Shown in pieces: positions 22,960-31,477 of a stretch of 38,793 nucleotides of DNA. The stretch's first letter is position 1. The number at the start of each line of letters is the position of its first letter. Both the position numbers and the translations under genes were made by a program. The stretch comes from Bacillota bacterium (GTDB lineage: Bacteria > Bacillota > Limnochordia > Darwinibacteriales > Darwinibacteriaceae). The notes below the pieces were generated by a model, which was given only the letters and a program-made list of their open reading frames with translations, was not told the DNA's origin and searched no databases. Location of the stretch: NCBI GenBank assembly GCA_012837385.1, contig DURH01000009.1, forward strand, positions 1 to 38,793, in the 5' to 3' direction.

Positions 22960-23778
22960 ATGACCAGTATCAAAACAGTGGTCTTTGACCTCGATGGCAC
23001 CATCTATCAAGACATCACCTTCCACCAACACTACCTGCATTACTTAGTCCAGGGAACCAAATGGGCCCAGTGGGAAGCAGCCTTGGTGGAATTTGTGGAT
23101 CTGGTCTTTGCTGGACAAGCCCTGCTTATGAACGAGTTTTACAGAACGACCGTTTTGAATCCAAGGACGCCTGTGGATTTTTTCTCCGCGCTTGAGGAGC
23201 TACGCTGTCCATCCTTAACCTATGATCAAGCTCTGTGCCGCAGAGACGTTATCTACCTGGGCGATGGCTGGGCGGTTGTCACCCTGATCGGCGATGCCCT
23301 GGGCCTGTTGAATGGTGAGCGGCGAGATCGAGTCTACCGTTTAGCTCGCAGGCACATGGAAGAGCAGGGCATGGAGGGAAGCGTCACCTTGAGGCAGGCG
23401 GTTCAAGAACTATCCTCTGTTTACAAGGTGATCCTGATGAGCAACTCCCCTGCAGATACGGCCTTGGAGTTCCTCAGGCAGCTGGGCTACCACCATCTCT
23501 TTCCCATAATCTGCAGTAGTGCCAATAAGCCGTATGAAATGATCGAGAAGCTGGAAGAAATAGATCCCATGATCTTCGCGGAGCCGCAGCGAGTGCTGTC
23601 CATCGGAGATCATGCTTTCAACGATCTTATGCCCATTAAGCAGAAAGGAGGCCGCACCGTATGGCTTAATCCCTTCCCAAACATCCAGAGGGCAGAGTGC
23701 GATCTGGAGCTGGCCACATTGGATGATTTGGCGGGGTACCTAAACGACCTTACTAACCAAGCTGTGCTCAGATCTTAG
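22960..23778 (+). CDS. HAD-superfamily hydrolase (phosphatase)
   Basis: This 272-residue cytoplasmic protein has the four HAD motifs: VFDLDGTIY (residues 8-16, nucleophile Asp), LMSNSPAD (motif II Ser), a lysine in CSSANKPYEM (motif III) and LSIGDHAFNDLM (motif IV Asp pair). Most such enzymes dephosphorylate small phosphoesters. The start has GGAGTGAT before it. It is the first gene of an operon that goes on to an ABC importer, a phosphodiesterase-like enzyme and a 5'-nucleotidase-like enzyme; the binding-protein gene follows after 17 bases. Confidence 0.85.
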   Translation: MTSIKTVVFDLDGTIYQDITFHQHYLHYLVQGTKWAQWEAALVEFVDLVFAGQALLMNEFYRTTVLNPRTPVDFFSALEELRCPSLTYDQALCRRDVIYLGDGWAVVTLIGDALGLLNGERRDRVYRLARRHMEEQGMEGSVTLRQAVQELSSVYKVILMSNSPADTALEFLRQLGYHHLFPIICSSANKPYEMIEKLEEIDPMIFAEPQRVLSIGDHAFNDLMPIKQKGGRTVWLNPFPNIQRAECDLELATLDDLAGYLNDLTNQAVLRS

Positions 23779-23795
23779 TAAAGGAGATGGAGAAG

Positions 23796-25067
23796 ATGAC
23801 AATGGCGAAACGGAGTAAGACCTTGGCAGTTACTGCTTTAGTTGTACTGGCGGCCTTCTTGGTGGGCTTCACCGGCACCATGGAGGCTCGCACCAAGATC
23901 GTCTATTGGAACACCTATACTGATCACCATCAGGAAGCTTTGGAAAAGGTGATCGCCGGCTTCAACGCTTCCCAGGACAAGTATGAAGTGGTTTCTCAGC
24001 AGCAGCCTTACAGCGAGTTCGATGCCAAACTGATGCAAGCTGTGCGGATTGGCATGGGCCCGGACATTGTCAATATGTTCCCTTCTGATGCCATTAACTA
24101 CATCAGCGCCGGTTTGCTCGTAGACCTGGCCCCTTACATCAATAGCCCTGAATATGGTATTCCTGGCTATCAAACCAGCCTTCCAACGGGGACTTTTGCG
24201 GAGATTACCCAGTGGGGCGGCGACAGCATTTATCTCTTCCCCCTCACCTTAGTGGGAGAAGTGCTGTTTTACAACAAAACCCTCTTTGACAAGTACGGCT
24301 TTGAGGCCCCGGCAACCTGGAGTGAACTAGAGGAGATCAGCAGAGTGATCTATGAAAATGAGGGCATTCCTGGATTCGGTACTGACTCTGTTACCGACAC
24401 CTACCAGTGCCTGATTGTCCAGGCTGGCAGCGGTTATATTGATGCTGAAACGAAGAGCCTGGTAATTGACGAAACCATTGCCAAGGAGAAGCTGAACTGG
24501 TTTGCTGATGGAGTAAAGGCTGGCTACTTCCGCTTGGTCGGGGAGGACTACTATTTCTCTAACCCCTTTGGTAGTCAAGCCGTGGCTTCTTACATCGGCT
24601 CCAGCGCCGGCGTGAGCTATGTGGAGGCAGCTGCCGGTGGTGCCTTTGAAATCGGCTACGCACCAATTCCTCAAGAAGGCCCTGTGCAGTACATTTCCCA
24701 ATGGAGCAGCAACCTGGTCTGCCTGAGCAAGGATGAGGAGCACGCCCGGGGAGCCTATGAGTTTATGAAGTACTTTATCTCCCAAGAGGTGCTGGTGGAT
24801 TGGGCTATCGCTTTTGGTTCAGTTCCCGCCCATCAATATGCTGCTGACACCCCACGCTTCAAACAGTATGCCGAGGAAAACCTGGCTGTAAAAGCTCTCC
24901 TGGACGAGATTCAGTATGTAGGTATGCTGGCCAGCATACCCGGTTCCGCCAATGTCCGCACCGAGATCGACCGCATGGTGCAGAGCGTGGCCCTGGGTGT
25001 TATGGACGCGGACACAGCTTACACAGCTTTTGTCCGAGCCAGCCAAGCAGCCCTAAATGAACAGTAA
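23796..25067 (+). CDS. ABC transporter solute-binding protein, sugar/glycerol-phosphate type
   Basis: This 423-residue family-1 binding protein has signal peptide MTMAKRSKTLAVTALVVLA, then FLVGFTGTMEA with a signal peptidase I type site and no lipobox cysteine. KIVYWNTYTDHHQEALEKVI opens the mature domain, in the style of UgpB-like proteins. ATG 23796 is chosen because AAGGAG (23781-23786) is 9 bases upstream; ATG 23787 would touch it. The operon content suggests a phosphorylated ligand such as a glycerophosphodiester, nucleotide sugar or nucleotide, but the ligand is not visible in sequence. Confidence 0.87.
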   Translation: MTMAKRSKTLAVTALVVLAAFLVGFTGTMEARTKIVYWNTYTDHHQEALEKVIAGFNASQDKYEVVSQQQPYSEFDAKLMQAVRIGMGPDIVNMFPSDAINYISAGLLVDLAPYINSPEYGIPGYQTSLPTGTFAEITQWGGDSIYLFPLTLVGEVLFYNKTLFDKYGFEAPATWSELEEISRVIYENEGIPGFGTDSVTDTYQCLIVQAGSGYIDAETKSLVIDETIAKEKLNWFADGVKAGYFRLVGEDYYFSNPFGSQAVASYIGSSAGVSYVEAAAGGAFEIGYAPIPQEGPVQYISQWSSNLVCLSKDEEHARGAYEFMKYFISQEVLVDWAIAFGSVPAHQYAADTPRFKQYAEENLAVKALLDEIQYVGMLASIPGSANVRTEIDRMVQSVALGVMDADTAYTAFVRASQAALNEQ

Positions 25068-25084
25068 AGAAACATGGAGGAGCA

Positions 25085-25103
25085 GCCCAAGTAGTACTTG
25101 GGC
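25085..25103 (+). other. Post-gene hairpin after the binding protein
   Basis: GCCCAAGTA-G-TACTTGGGC is a perfect inverted repeat without a T tract, located between the binding-protein gene and the phosphodiesterase-like gene. It parallels the hairpin after the first binding-protein gene at 1620-1648 and may set protein ratios by mRNA processing. Confidence 0.65.
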
Positions 25104-25133
25104 ACTCCTCGCTTTATAATGGAAGGGAAAGCC

Positions 25134-26423
25134 ATGCCTAAACTCTTAGTGTTCTGCATTGATGCCCTCTGCGCATCAGATATACCTTTCATGAAGACAC
25201 TGCCCAATTTCGGCAGGATTCTGGAACATGGTGCCTTACTTGAGAAAGTGGAGCCTGTGTTCCCGGCCTTAACCTATACCTGCCACACCTCCATCCTGAC
25301 AGGAACCTATCCCGGACGCCATGGCATAGTGCATAACGAGACCCTAACTCGGGGCGGGAAGAGGGGGGCGCCTTGGTACAGTATGCGCAGCCAAGTGCGG
25401 GGTACAACCCTCTTGGATGCCGCTAAGAAACACGGGCTCACCACATGTTCCCTCTCTTGGCCGGTTTCAGGAGGTGCGGACTGGGATTATAACATGCCCA
25501 TGATAGTTCCCTATGATTACTACGGCTATCAACCTGAGCAGTGGTTGGTGGGTACAGCCACGGACAATCTCTTGGATCGCTATTTTTACAAACATGGACG
25601 CTACCTTAAGGGCCCCGATCGAAGCTTGGACCTTTTTACCATGGCTTTGGCCCTTGATATCCTGGAAGATTTGGAGCAGCCTGATGTGATGCTGGTGAAG
25701 ATGTGCGACTTAGATGGTGTACGGCATTTCCATGGCGTCTACCACGAGAAGACCAGAGAACAGCTGCGCAAGCACGACGAAGAGCTGGGCGCACTGCTGG
25801 AAGCGCTCAGGCGCAAAGGGACACTGGAGAATACGAACATTGTGGTTCTAGGTGACCACGGGCAGACAGATGTGGAGGACACCTTCTTTATGAACAACTT
25901 CCTCAAGGCCCAGGGCCTTCTGGAAACTGATGCCCAGGGTAATGTGCTCTCCTTCGATGCTTTCTGCCACTCGGCTCGGCTCACTGCTTTCATAGAAGTA
26001 AGGGATCCCAAGGATGAGGAGCTTCTGCAGAGGGTGCGAAACCTTCTGGAAAGCCTGCGGGAGGATCCCCAGGTGCAGCTGGATCTGGTGCTGGGTGCAG
26101 AAGAGGCGCAGAGGGAGTATGGCCTGGCTGGGCCCTTCGATTTTGTGATCGAGAGCAGACGCCCCATCGTTTTTTCAGAAGCTGCTCAGGGAGAGGCTTT
26201 GTGGGGAAGCGAGATCCCCGGATTCCAGACCACCGCGGCTACCCACGGCGGCAGTCCCAAGCGGGAGGAAGTGACCACTTTCTTTGCCAAGGGCCCCAGC
26301 GTCAAACCGGCAGAGATCAAGACTGCCATTTCCATGGTTGATCTAGCACCAACCATGGCGGAGATGCTGGGCTTTTCTATGCAGGATGTGGATGGCGTAC
26401 CCATCAAGGAGATTTTGAGGTGA
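25134..26423 (+). CDS. Alkaline-phosphatase-superfamily phosphodiesterase (NPP type)
   Basis: This 429-residue protein resembles nucleotide pyrophosphatase/phosphodiesterases. All metal-site motifs are visible: CIDAL (Asp10), FPALTYTCHTS with nucleophile Thr47, ending TGTYPGRHGI; KMCDLDGVRHFHG with Asp and His; LGDHGQ; and THGGSPKREE with the last His. The family hydrolyses phosphodiester or pyrophosphate bonds. It has no signal peptide, unlike many relatives, so it should act in the cytoplasm on imported substrate. The start at 25134 has GGAAGGG upstream. It lies inside the ABC operon, between binding protein and ATPase. Confidence 0.85.
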   Translation: MPKLLVFCIDALCASDIPFMKTLPNFGRILEHGALLEKVEPVFPALTYTCHTSILTGTYPGRHGIVHNETLTRGGKRGAPWYSMRSQVRGTTLLDAAKKHGLTTCSLSWPVSGGADWDYNMPMIVPYDYYGYQPEQWLVGTATDNLLDRYFYKHGRYLKGPDRSLDLFTMALALDILEDLEQPDVMLVKMCDLDGVRHFHGVYHEKTREQLRKHDEELGALLEALRRKGTLENTNIVVLGDHGQTDVEDTFFMNNFLKAQGLLETDAQGNVLSFDAFCHSARLTAFIEVRDPKDEELLQRVRNLLESLREDPQVQLDLVLGAEEAQREYGLAGPFDFVIESRRPIVFSEAAQGEALWGSEIPGFQTTAATHGGSPKREEVTTFFAKGPSVKPAEIKTAISMVDLAPTMAEMLGFSMQDVDGVPIKEILR

Positions 26424-26427
26424 TTGT

Positions 26428-27492
26428 GTGCAGATAACGCTCAAGAATGTGACCAAACGCTTTGGTGAAACTACCGCCGTGGACAACCTCTCCATTACCC
26501 TGGCCAGCGGGAAGCTCACGGCACTGCTGGGGCCCTCTGGCTGTGGGAAGACCACTACTTTAAACATGATCTCCGGCATCGTGCCGGTCACCAGCGGCCA
26601 GGTGTTCTTTGATGAGCGGGATGTGACCGCCCTACCGCCGGAGAAGCGGAATATCGGCTTGGTGTTTCAGAACTACTCCCTGTACCCACATATGACGGTG
26701 CTGCAGAACATCTGCTTTCCCCTGGAAATGAAGAAGATGCCTAAGAAGGAGCGCATTCAGCGCGCCGAGGAACTGGCGGAGTTGGTGCACGTCTCCACGC
26801 TGCTGCAGCGCAAACCTGCGGAACTGTCCGGCGGCCAGCAGCAGAGGGTAGCCATTGCCAGGGCCTTAGCTAAGGAACCGGAGGTTCTGCTCCTAGACGA
26901 ACCCCTATCCAACCTCGATGCCAAGCTGCGTATTGAGATGAGGGAGGAAATCAAGCGCATCCAGCGGGAGGCCAAAATCACCACCGTTTTTGTCACCCAT
27001 GACCAGGAGGAAGCGGGCAGTATTGCAGACGAGGTAGTGGTGCTGCGCGATGGACTCCTGCAGCAGAAGGGTTCCGCCCGCTCCATCTACGAGCAGCCTG
27101 AAAATCTCTTTGTTGCTGATTTCTTTGGCGCTCCTCCCATCAATAGGCTGTCTGGGAAGATCGAGGGCACCTCTGTAGTTTTGGATGGTAGTGACATCAA
27201 AATCCCCATGCGGCTTACCCGGAACTTGGCTGATGGCCTGCCTGTTGTCCTCGCGGTTCGGGCGGAAAGCATTGTGGCCAGGCCCCAGGAACCCATCTGT
27301 GCAGTGCCTGTGCTGGAACGCTATTCCCTGGGCAAGGATGAGCTGATCCGCTTTGCGGTGGGCAGTATCCAGCAGATGCGGGGTTTTGTCCCCAGTGAGG
27401 AGGAGGTTCAGGAGGGAGATAAGCTGCCCATAGCTTTCAAGAGCCAGGGCGTGTTCCTCTTTGACGCGGAGAGCGGGGAGAGATACGCATGA
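26428..27492 (+). CDS. ABC importer ATPase, UgpC/MsmX (CUT1) type
   Basis: This 354-residue ATPase powers the importer. It contains Walker A GPSGCGKTT (residues 33-41), Q-loop VFQNYSLYPHM, signature LSGGQQQRVAIARAL, Walker B VLLLDEPLSNLDAKLR, H-loop FVTHDQEEA and a C-terminal TOBE regulatory domain (about residues 235-354). It starts at GTG 26428 behind GAGGTGAT, 5 bases after the preceding stop, and overlaps the next permease by 4 bases (ATGA). It is the only CUT1 ATPase in the window, so it might also serve the first transporter, which lacks one. Confidence 0.93.
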   Translation: MQITLKNVTKRFGETTAVDNLSITLASGKLTALLGPSGCGKTTTLNMISGIVPVTSGQVFFDERDVTALPPEKRNIGLVFQNYSLYPHMTVLQNICFPLEMKKMPKKERIQRAEELAELVHVSTLLQRKPAELSGGQQQRVAIARALAKEPEVLLLDEPLSNLDAKLRIEMREEIKRIQREAKITTVFVTHDQEEAGSIADEVVVLRDGLLQQKGSARSIYEQPENLFVADFFGAPPINRLSGKIEGTSVVLDGSDIKIPMRLTRNLADGLPVVLAVRAESIVARPQEPICAVPVLERYSLGKDELIRFAVGSIQQMRGFVPSEEEVQEGDKLPIAFKSQGVFLFDAESGERYA

Positions 27493-28397
27493 GCAAAAGG
27501 CGTTTGGATCGGGAACCGATAACTGCCAGGACCTTCCTGGAGCCCCTGGGTTTTCTGCTGCCCTTTTTGGTGGGCCTGGCGGTGTTCACCGTGTATCCCT
27601 TTATCAACGTGTTCGTGATCTCCCTAAAGGAGAATTACAGTTTTATGACGGGCAGCTTTAGCGGCTGGGGTCTGGGCAACTTCGTGAAGATCTTTTCGGA
27701 TCCCAACTTCCTCAACGCCCTGAGGAACACTTGGCTGTATGTGCTCTTTGTGGTTCCCATTGCCACCGTGCTGTCTCTACTCATGGCCACCCTGCTGAAC
27801 GGGAATATCAGGCTCAAGGGCCTGTTTCAGACCGCGTACTTTATGCCCATGGTAACCTCCATAACCGCAGTTGGCCTGGTCTGGAAATGGATGTTCAATT
27901 TTGATTACGGACTGATCAACTACTTCTTGTCCCGATTTGGCGTACAGGCCATTAACTGGCTGAACAACCCCAGGTACAACCTGGCGGCACTGATCATTTA
28001 CGGGATCTGGAGCATGCTGCCCTTCACCATCATCCTGCTTTTGGCGGGGCTGCAGAACATCAATCCCCAGTACTACACTGCGGCCAGGGTGGATGGGGCT
28101 AAGCCTTGGCGGATTTTCTTCCGCATTACACTGCCGCTGCTTTCGCCGACCATCGGCTTAACCATGATTGTGAACATGATTTCGGCTTCCAAGGTCTTTG
28201 GTGAGCTCTTTCCTCTGTTCAACGGCAATCCTGGGTCCGCCTATTCTCTGTACACCATCGTGTACTACCTCTATGACAAGTTCTACAAACAGTGGCAGCT
28301 GGGGCATGCTGCTGCCAGCGCCGTGGTTCTGTTCTTAATCGTCCTGCTCTTTACCATCATCCAGCTTGTGATTCAGCGCAAGTGGAGGAATTATTGA
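27489..28397 (+). CDS. ABC transporter permease, UgpA/MalF type
   Basis: This 302-residue membrane subunit has six hydrophobic segments, the first being LGFLLPFLVGLAVFTVYPF. The EAA loop is YYTAARVDGAKPWRIFFRIT near residue 198. Its ATG overlaps the ATPase stop. It pairs with the following permease to form the channel of the second importer. Confidence 0.92.
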   Translation: MSKRRLDREPITARTFLEPLGFLLPFLVGLAVFTVYPFINVFVISLKENYSFMTGSFSGWGLGNFVKIFSDPNFLNALRNTWLYVLFVVPIATVLSLLMATLLNGNIRLKGLFQTAYFMPMVTSITAVGLVWKWMFNFDYGLINYFLSRFGVQAINWLNNPRYNLAALIIYGIWSMLPFTIILLLAGLQNINPQYYTAARVDGAKPWRIFFRITLPLLSPTIGLTMIVNMISASKVFGELFPLFNGNPGSAYSLYTIVYYLYDKFYKQWQLGHAAASAVVLFLIVLLFTIIQLVIQRKWRNY

Positions 28398-28407
28398 GGT
28401 GGTAGCC

Positions 28408-29226
28408 GTGAAGAATCTGAAAAAGACACTGCTCTATGTGCTGCTCACTGCCGGGGCTCTGGTTATGGCCTTCCCGTTCTTTTGGATGATCATCTCTTCG
28501 CTAAAGACGGCTGCAGAGGTGAACACCACGCCTCCTACGTTCTGGCCGCGCAGGTTGATGTTTGAGAACTATCAATACGCCTTTCAGAAGGCACCCTTTC
28601 TCATCTACTTCAGAAACTCAGTTGTGGTTACCCTGAGCTCAGTGGTCCTGAGTCTGTTCACTACCATCTTAGCCGCCTTTGCCTTTTCCAGGCTGAAGTT
28701 CCCAGGGCGTGACTTACTGTTCGCCATGCTGCTGGCTTTGATGATGGTTCCCTTTGAGATCCTGATCATCACCAATTACACCACCATTGTGTCCTTGGGG
28801 CTCATGGACACCCTGGTGGCCTTGGTGATACCGTTTACTTCCAGCATTTTCTACACCTATATCCTTAGGAACTTCTTTCTGTCCATCCCCGACACCATTT
28901 ACTATTCAGCCCGGGTGGACGGAGCGAACAACTGGCGCTATCTATGGCGCATTATGGTGCCCATCGCCAAACCTGCCTTGGCCACCATCGGGCTGCTCAA
29001 CGCCATTGCGGCTTGGAATTCATTCTTGTGGACTATGATTGCCACCAACACCACCCAGGTGCGCACCCTGCCCTTCGGGCTCTACGCATTTATGACCTCC
29101 AGCGGGATCCGTTATGAACGCCTTATGGCTGCGGCAACCATTGTGGTGGTGCCCATGCTCATCCTCTTTGTGTTCTTCAGGCGCCATATTGTGGCTGGTG
29201 TTTCCCGCGGCGGATTGAAAGGATGA
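28408..29226 (+). CDS. ABC transporter permease, UgpE/MalG type
   Basis: This 272-residue membrane subunit has six hydrophobic segments. The EAA loop is YYSARVDGANNWRYLWRI near residue 173, and the C terminus VAGVSRGGLKG is the MalG-type tail. GTG 28408 is preferred to GTG 28399 because GAGGTGGT (28396-28403) lies just before it. The 5'-nucleotidase-like gene starts 6 bases after the stop, so that enzyme belongs to the operon. Confidence 0.92.
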   Translation: MKNLKKTLLYVLLTAGALVMAFPFFWMIISSLKTAAEVNTTPPTFWPRRLMFENYQYAFQKAPFLIYFRNSVVVTLSSVVLSLFTTILAAFAFSRLKFPGRDLLFAMLLALMMVPFEILIITNYTTIVSLGLMDTLVALVIPFTSSIFYTYILRNFFLSIPDTIYYSARVDGANNWRYLWRIMVPIAKPALATIGLLNAIAAWNSFLWTMIATNTTQVRTLPFGLYAFMTSSGIRYERLMAAATIVVVPMLILFVFFRRHIVAGVSRGGLKG

Positions 29227-29232
29227 TCATCA

Positions 29233-30690
29233 ATGGAATTGATATTTGATCTGCTCTGCCATGCTGACTTTTCTGGGAGGTTGAGGAAATCCAAGGCCAC
29301 ACCGGGGTTGTCAGCCTTTTCCGCCACGGTGGAAAGCATAAGGGACCTGAACCCTGCGGGAACTTTGCTGCTGGACGCTGGGGATCATTTTTCCGTGAAC
29401 CTGTGGGGTGGGCTGCCTGTGGTGAAGGCGGCTAACCTGATGGGAACTGATGTGATGACCCTTGGCAACCACGAGTTTGACCGGGGAAGCGCCTTTTTGG
29501 AAGAGTGTATTGCTGCCTGCGAGTTCCCTGTGCTGTGCGCCAATATCCACTACAAGGATGGAACGCCCATACAGGGTACACTGCCCTACGTGATCTTAGA
29601 ACGGCAGGGAGTGAAGTTCGGCGTGCTTGGCATCGGGACTGAATACACCCCCTACATGGTGGAAAAATCCGCCTTTGCACCTTTTGCCGTATCCAGCGCC
29701 GTGGAAGCTGCTCGGCGCTATATCCCCGAGATGAGGGCCCAGGGAGCAGAGGTGGTGATCGCCCTGACGCACTGCCCTTTCTATATTGAAGAGGATGGAG
29801 GCATCAGCGGCGAAATGTGGGACTTCCTTAAAGACATTCCCCCTGTGGATATCTGCATCGGCGGGCACATCCCTGGAGACTATGCTGGGATTGTCAAGGA
29901 CACCTGTGTAATCAAGGCGGGTTTTGCCGGAGAGAGCTTAGGCCATGTGCGGTTAGCCTTTGACACCGAAACTAGGAAGATCACTAGCAGGGAGTGCCAG
30001 ATTCTCCTCACCGATTGGGAAAGAGAAGGCAGGCCCGATATTGCTGCCTACGCTCGCTCTGTGACAGACCCCTTTGAACCGTATTTCAACGAACCCCTAT
30101 CCCAGGCGGAGGAGACCTGGGTGCTGAAGCTGGCTAGGGAGACTAAGCTCGGCGATTTCCTGGCGGACGCCATGCGCCATGGGGGTCAGACTGAGCTGGC
30201 CTATATGAATGCCACCAGTGCCTGCGGGATGATTGAGCCGGGGGTGGTGACTAGGGAGACCATCACCCTGGTATCAGGTTACAACGATCCTGTGTGTGTG
30301 GGAGAGATCAGCGGGGAGCAGCTCTATGCCCTGATGGAACTGGTTTACGAGCCTGAACGCTTTGGCAACAATGCGGCCCTGCTCATCTCCGGATTCCATG
30401 TGGAAGTGGATCATACCAAGCCCTCGCCCCAGAAAGTGCTGCAGCTCACTTTGCCCGATGGCACTCCCATTGATCCCCAGCGGATGTATTCTGTGGCTAC
30501 CAGTGCTTACATGGCTTCAGGGGGCAATGACACCTCGGAGATCGCTGGAAAAATCAAGTGGCGCCAACTCGATCTGCGCTACCATGATGCTGTAGCAGCT
30601 TACTGCAAAACCATGGAAGTACTGCAGGTGGAGGATTATCCCCGCTTCAAAGAAACGGGCACCCCTGAAAATGATAATTCTCCGTTCTAG
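29233..30690 (+). CDS. 5'-nucleotidase/UshA-like metallophosphoesterase, altered metal site
   Basis: This 485-residue protein has an N-terminal calcineurin-like domain and a C-terminal 5'-nucleotidase domain (TKLGDFLADAMRHG near residue 310, then NATSACGMIEPG, SGYNDPV and SGEQLY). Metal and catalytic residues Asp12, Asp51 (DAGD), Asn79-His80...Asp83 (GNHEFD), a His in LTHCPF and a His in GGHIPGD are visible. The His two residues after Asp12 in the NDxH motif is Ser14, and the last GHxH ligand is Pro. There is no signal peptide, so it should be cytoplasmic rather than periplasmic. It probably removes phosphate from a product of the phosphodiesterase encoded in the same operon. Confidence 0.82.
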   Translation: MELIFDLLCHADFSGRLRKSKATPGLSAFSATVESIRDLNPAGTLLLDAGDHFSVNLWGGLPVVKAANLMGTDVMTLGNHEFDRGSAFLEECIAACEFPVLCANIHYKDGTPIQGTLPYVILERQGVKFGVLGIGTEYTPYMVEKSAFAPFAVSSAVEAARRYIPEMRAQGAEVVIALTHCPFYIEEDGGISGEMWDFLKDIPPVDICIGGHIPGDYAGIVKDTCVIKAGFAGESLGHVRLAFDTETRKITSRECQILLTDWEREGRPDIAAYARSVTDPFEPYFNEPLSQAEETWVLKLARETKLGDFLADAMRHGGQTELAYMNATSACGMIEPGVVTRETITLVSGYNDPVCVGEISGEQLYALMELVYEPERFGNNAALLISGFHVEVDHTKPSPQKVLQLTLPDGTPIDPQRMYSVATSAYMASGGNDTSEIAGKIKWRQLDLRYHDAVAAYCKTMEVLQVEDYPRFKETGTPENDNSPF

Positions 30691-30723
30691 TTGGATTTAA
30701 CCGCAGATTTTTGCACAGAAAAG

Positions 30724-30756
30724 AGCCGCCTGTTCCTAGTTGAACAGGCGGCTTTG
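30724..30756. terminator. Bidirectional terminator
   Basis: A perfect 12-bp stem AGCCGCCTGTTC/GAACAGGCGGCT (30724-30735 with 30742-30753) has loop CTAGTT. TTT follows on the plus strand and CTTTTC on the minus strand. It serves the ABC operon and the convergent GrpE-like gene. Confidence 0.85.
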
Positions 30757-30776
30757 GCGACTCTAACTAGCTGTGT

Positions 30777-31472
30777 TTACTCAGTTCGGGCTACGATGAC
30801 CTTGGCAGGAGTTTCCACCTGTCCGTTTACGGTATAGCCCCATTCCAGGCATTCCACCACTGTCCCGGGCTCCTGATCTGTGGCTGGGGCTGTAACTGCT
30901 TCCTGGTGCAGCTTTTCGTCAAAAGCAGCCCCTGGTTCAGGTTCGATCACTCCGACGCCTAGGGGAGACACGAGCTGGGCGAAGTGTTTCTTGATGCTGG
31001 AGCCATCTTCCCCCATGCCATCCAGCATGCGCAGCATCTCCAGGCTGCGCCGCTGCCACTCAGCTGTATCGGAGCGGAGCTTGCCCGCTTCCTCGCTCAG
31101 TTTCTTGTTTTCCTCCCGGAGGTCCTGATTCTGTTCCTCCAGAACCTGCACATATTTCCCCAAACGAACCTTGGCGGCACTTTCCTGCGGTTCATTGGCT
31201 TCCGCTTGGGGTTGGGCCTCAGGCAGGGGGGCTTCCTCCACTGGTGAGGAGTTGGCACGGCTCCGGGCAGCGGCGAGCATGCCCAGAACGCCGCCGGCGA
31301 TGCCGATCACTGCCAGGATGAGCAGGGCGGTGGATGGGACTCCTTCAGCCTGCTGTTTCATCAGGCGGATGGACACCACCAGCAGCGATACGGCCAAGGC
31401 GAAAATGGAAAAGAAGATGAGGAGCGCTTCGCTTCCATACTGCCTGCGCTTGTTCATCTCAGTGCCGGCCAT
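30777..31472 (-). CDS. Membrane-anchored coiled-coil protein with GrpE-like C-terminal domain
   Basis: This 231-residue protein has two N-terminal membrane helices (ALLIFFSIFALAVSLLVV and LLILAVIGIAGGVLGML), an acidic Pro/Glu-rich linker, a coiled coil (YVQVLEEQNQDLREENKKL to EWQRRSLEML), and a C-terminal part resembling the GrpE beta domain: GVGVIEPEPGAAFDEKLHQEAV and VVECLEWGYTVNG. GrpE is the DnaK nucleotide-exchange factor and is normally soluble. A DnaK interaction is only inference. ATG 31472 is chosen because GGAG (31481-31484) is 8 bases upstream. The gene starts 5 bases after the LysM coiled-coil gene, so the two form an operon. Confidence 0.65.
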   Translation of the reverse strand: MAGTEMNKRRQYGSEALLIFFSIFALAVSLLVVSIRLMKQQAEGVPSTALLILAVIGIAGGVLGMLAAARSRANSSPVEEAPLPEAQPQAEANEPQESAAKVRLGKYVQVLEEQNQDLREENKKLSEEAGKLRSDTAEWQRRSLEMLRMLDGMGEDGSSIKKHFAQLVSPLGVGVIEPEPGAAFDEKLHQEAVTAPATDQEPGTVVECLEWGYTVNGQVETPAKVIVARTE

Positions 31473-31477
31473 CACCA

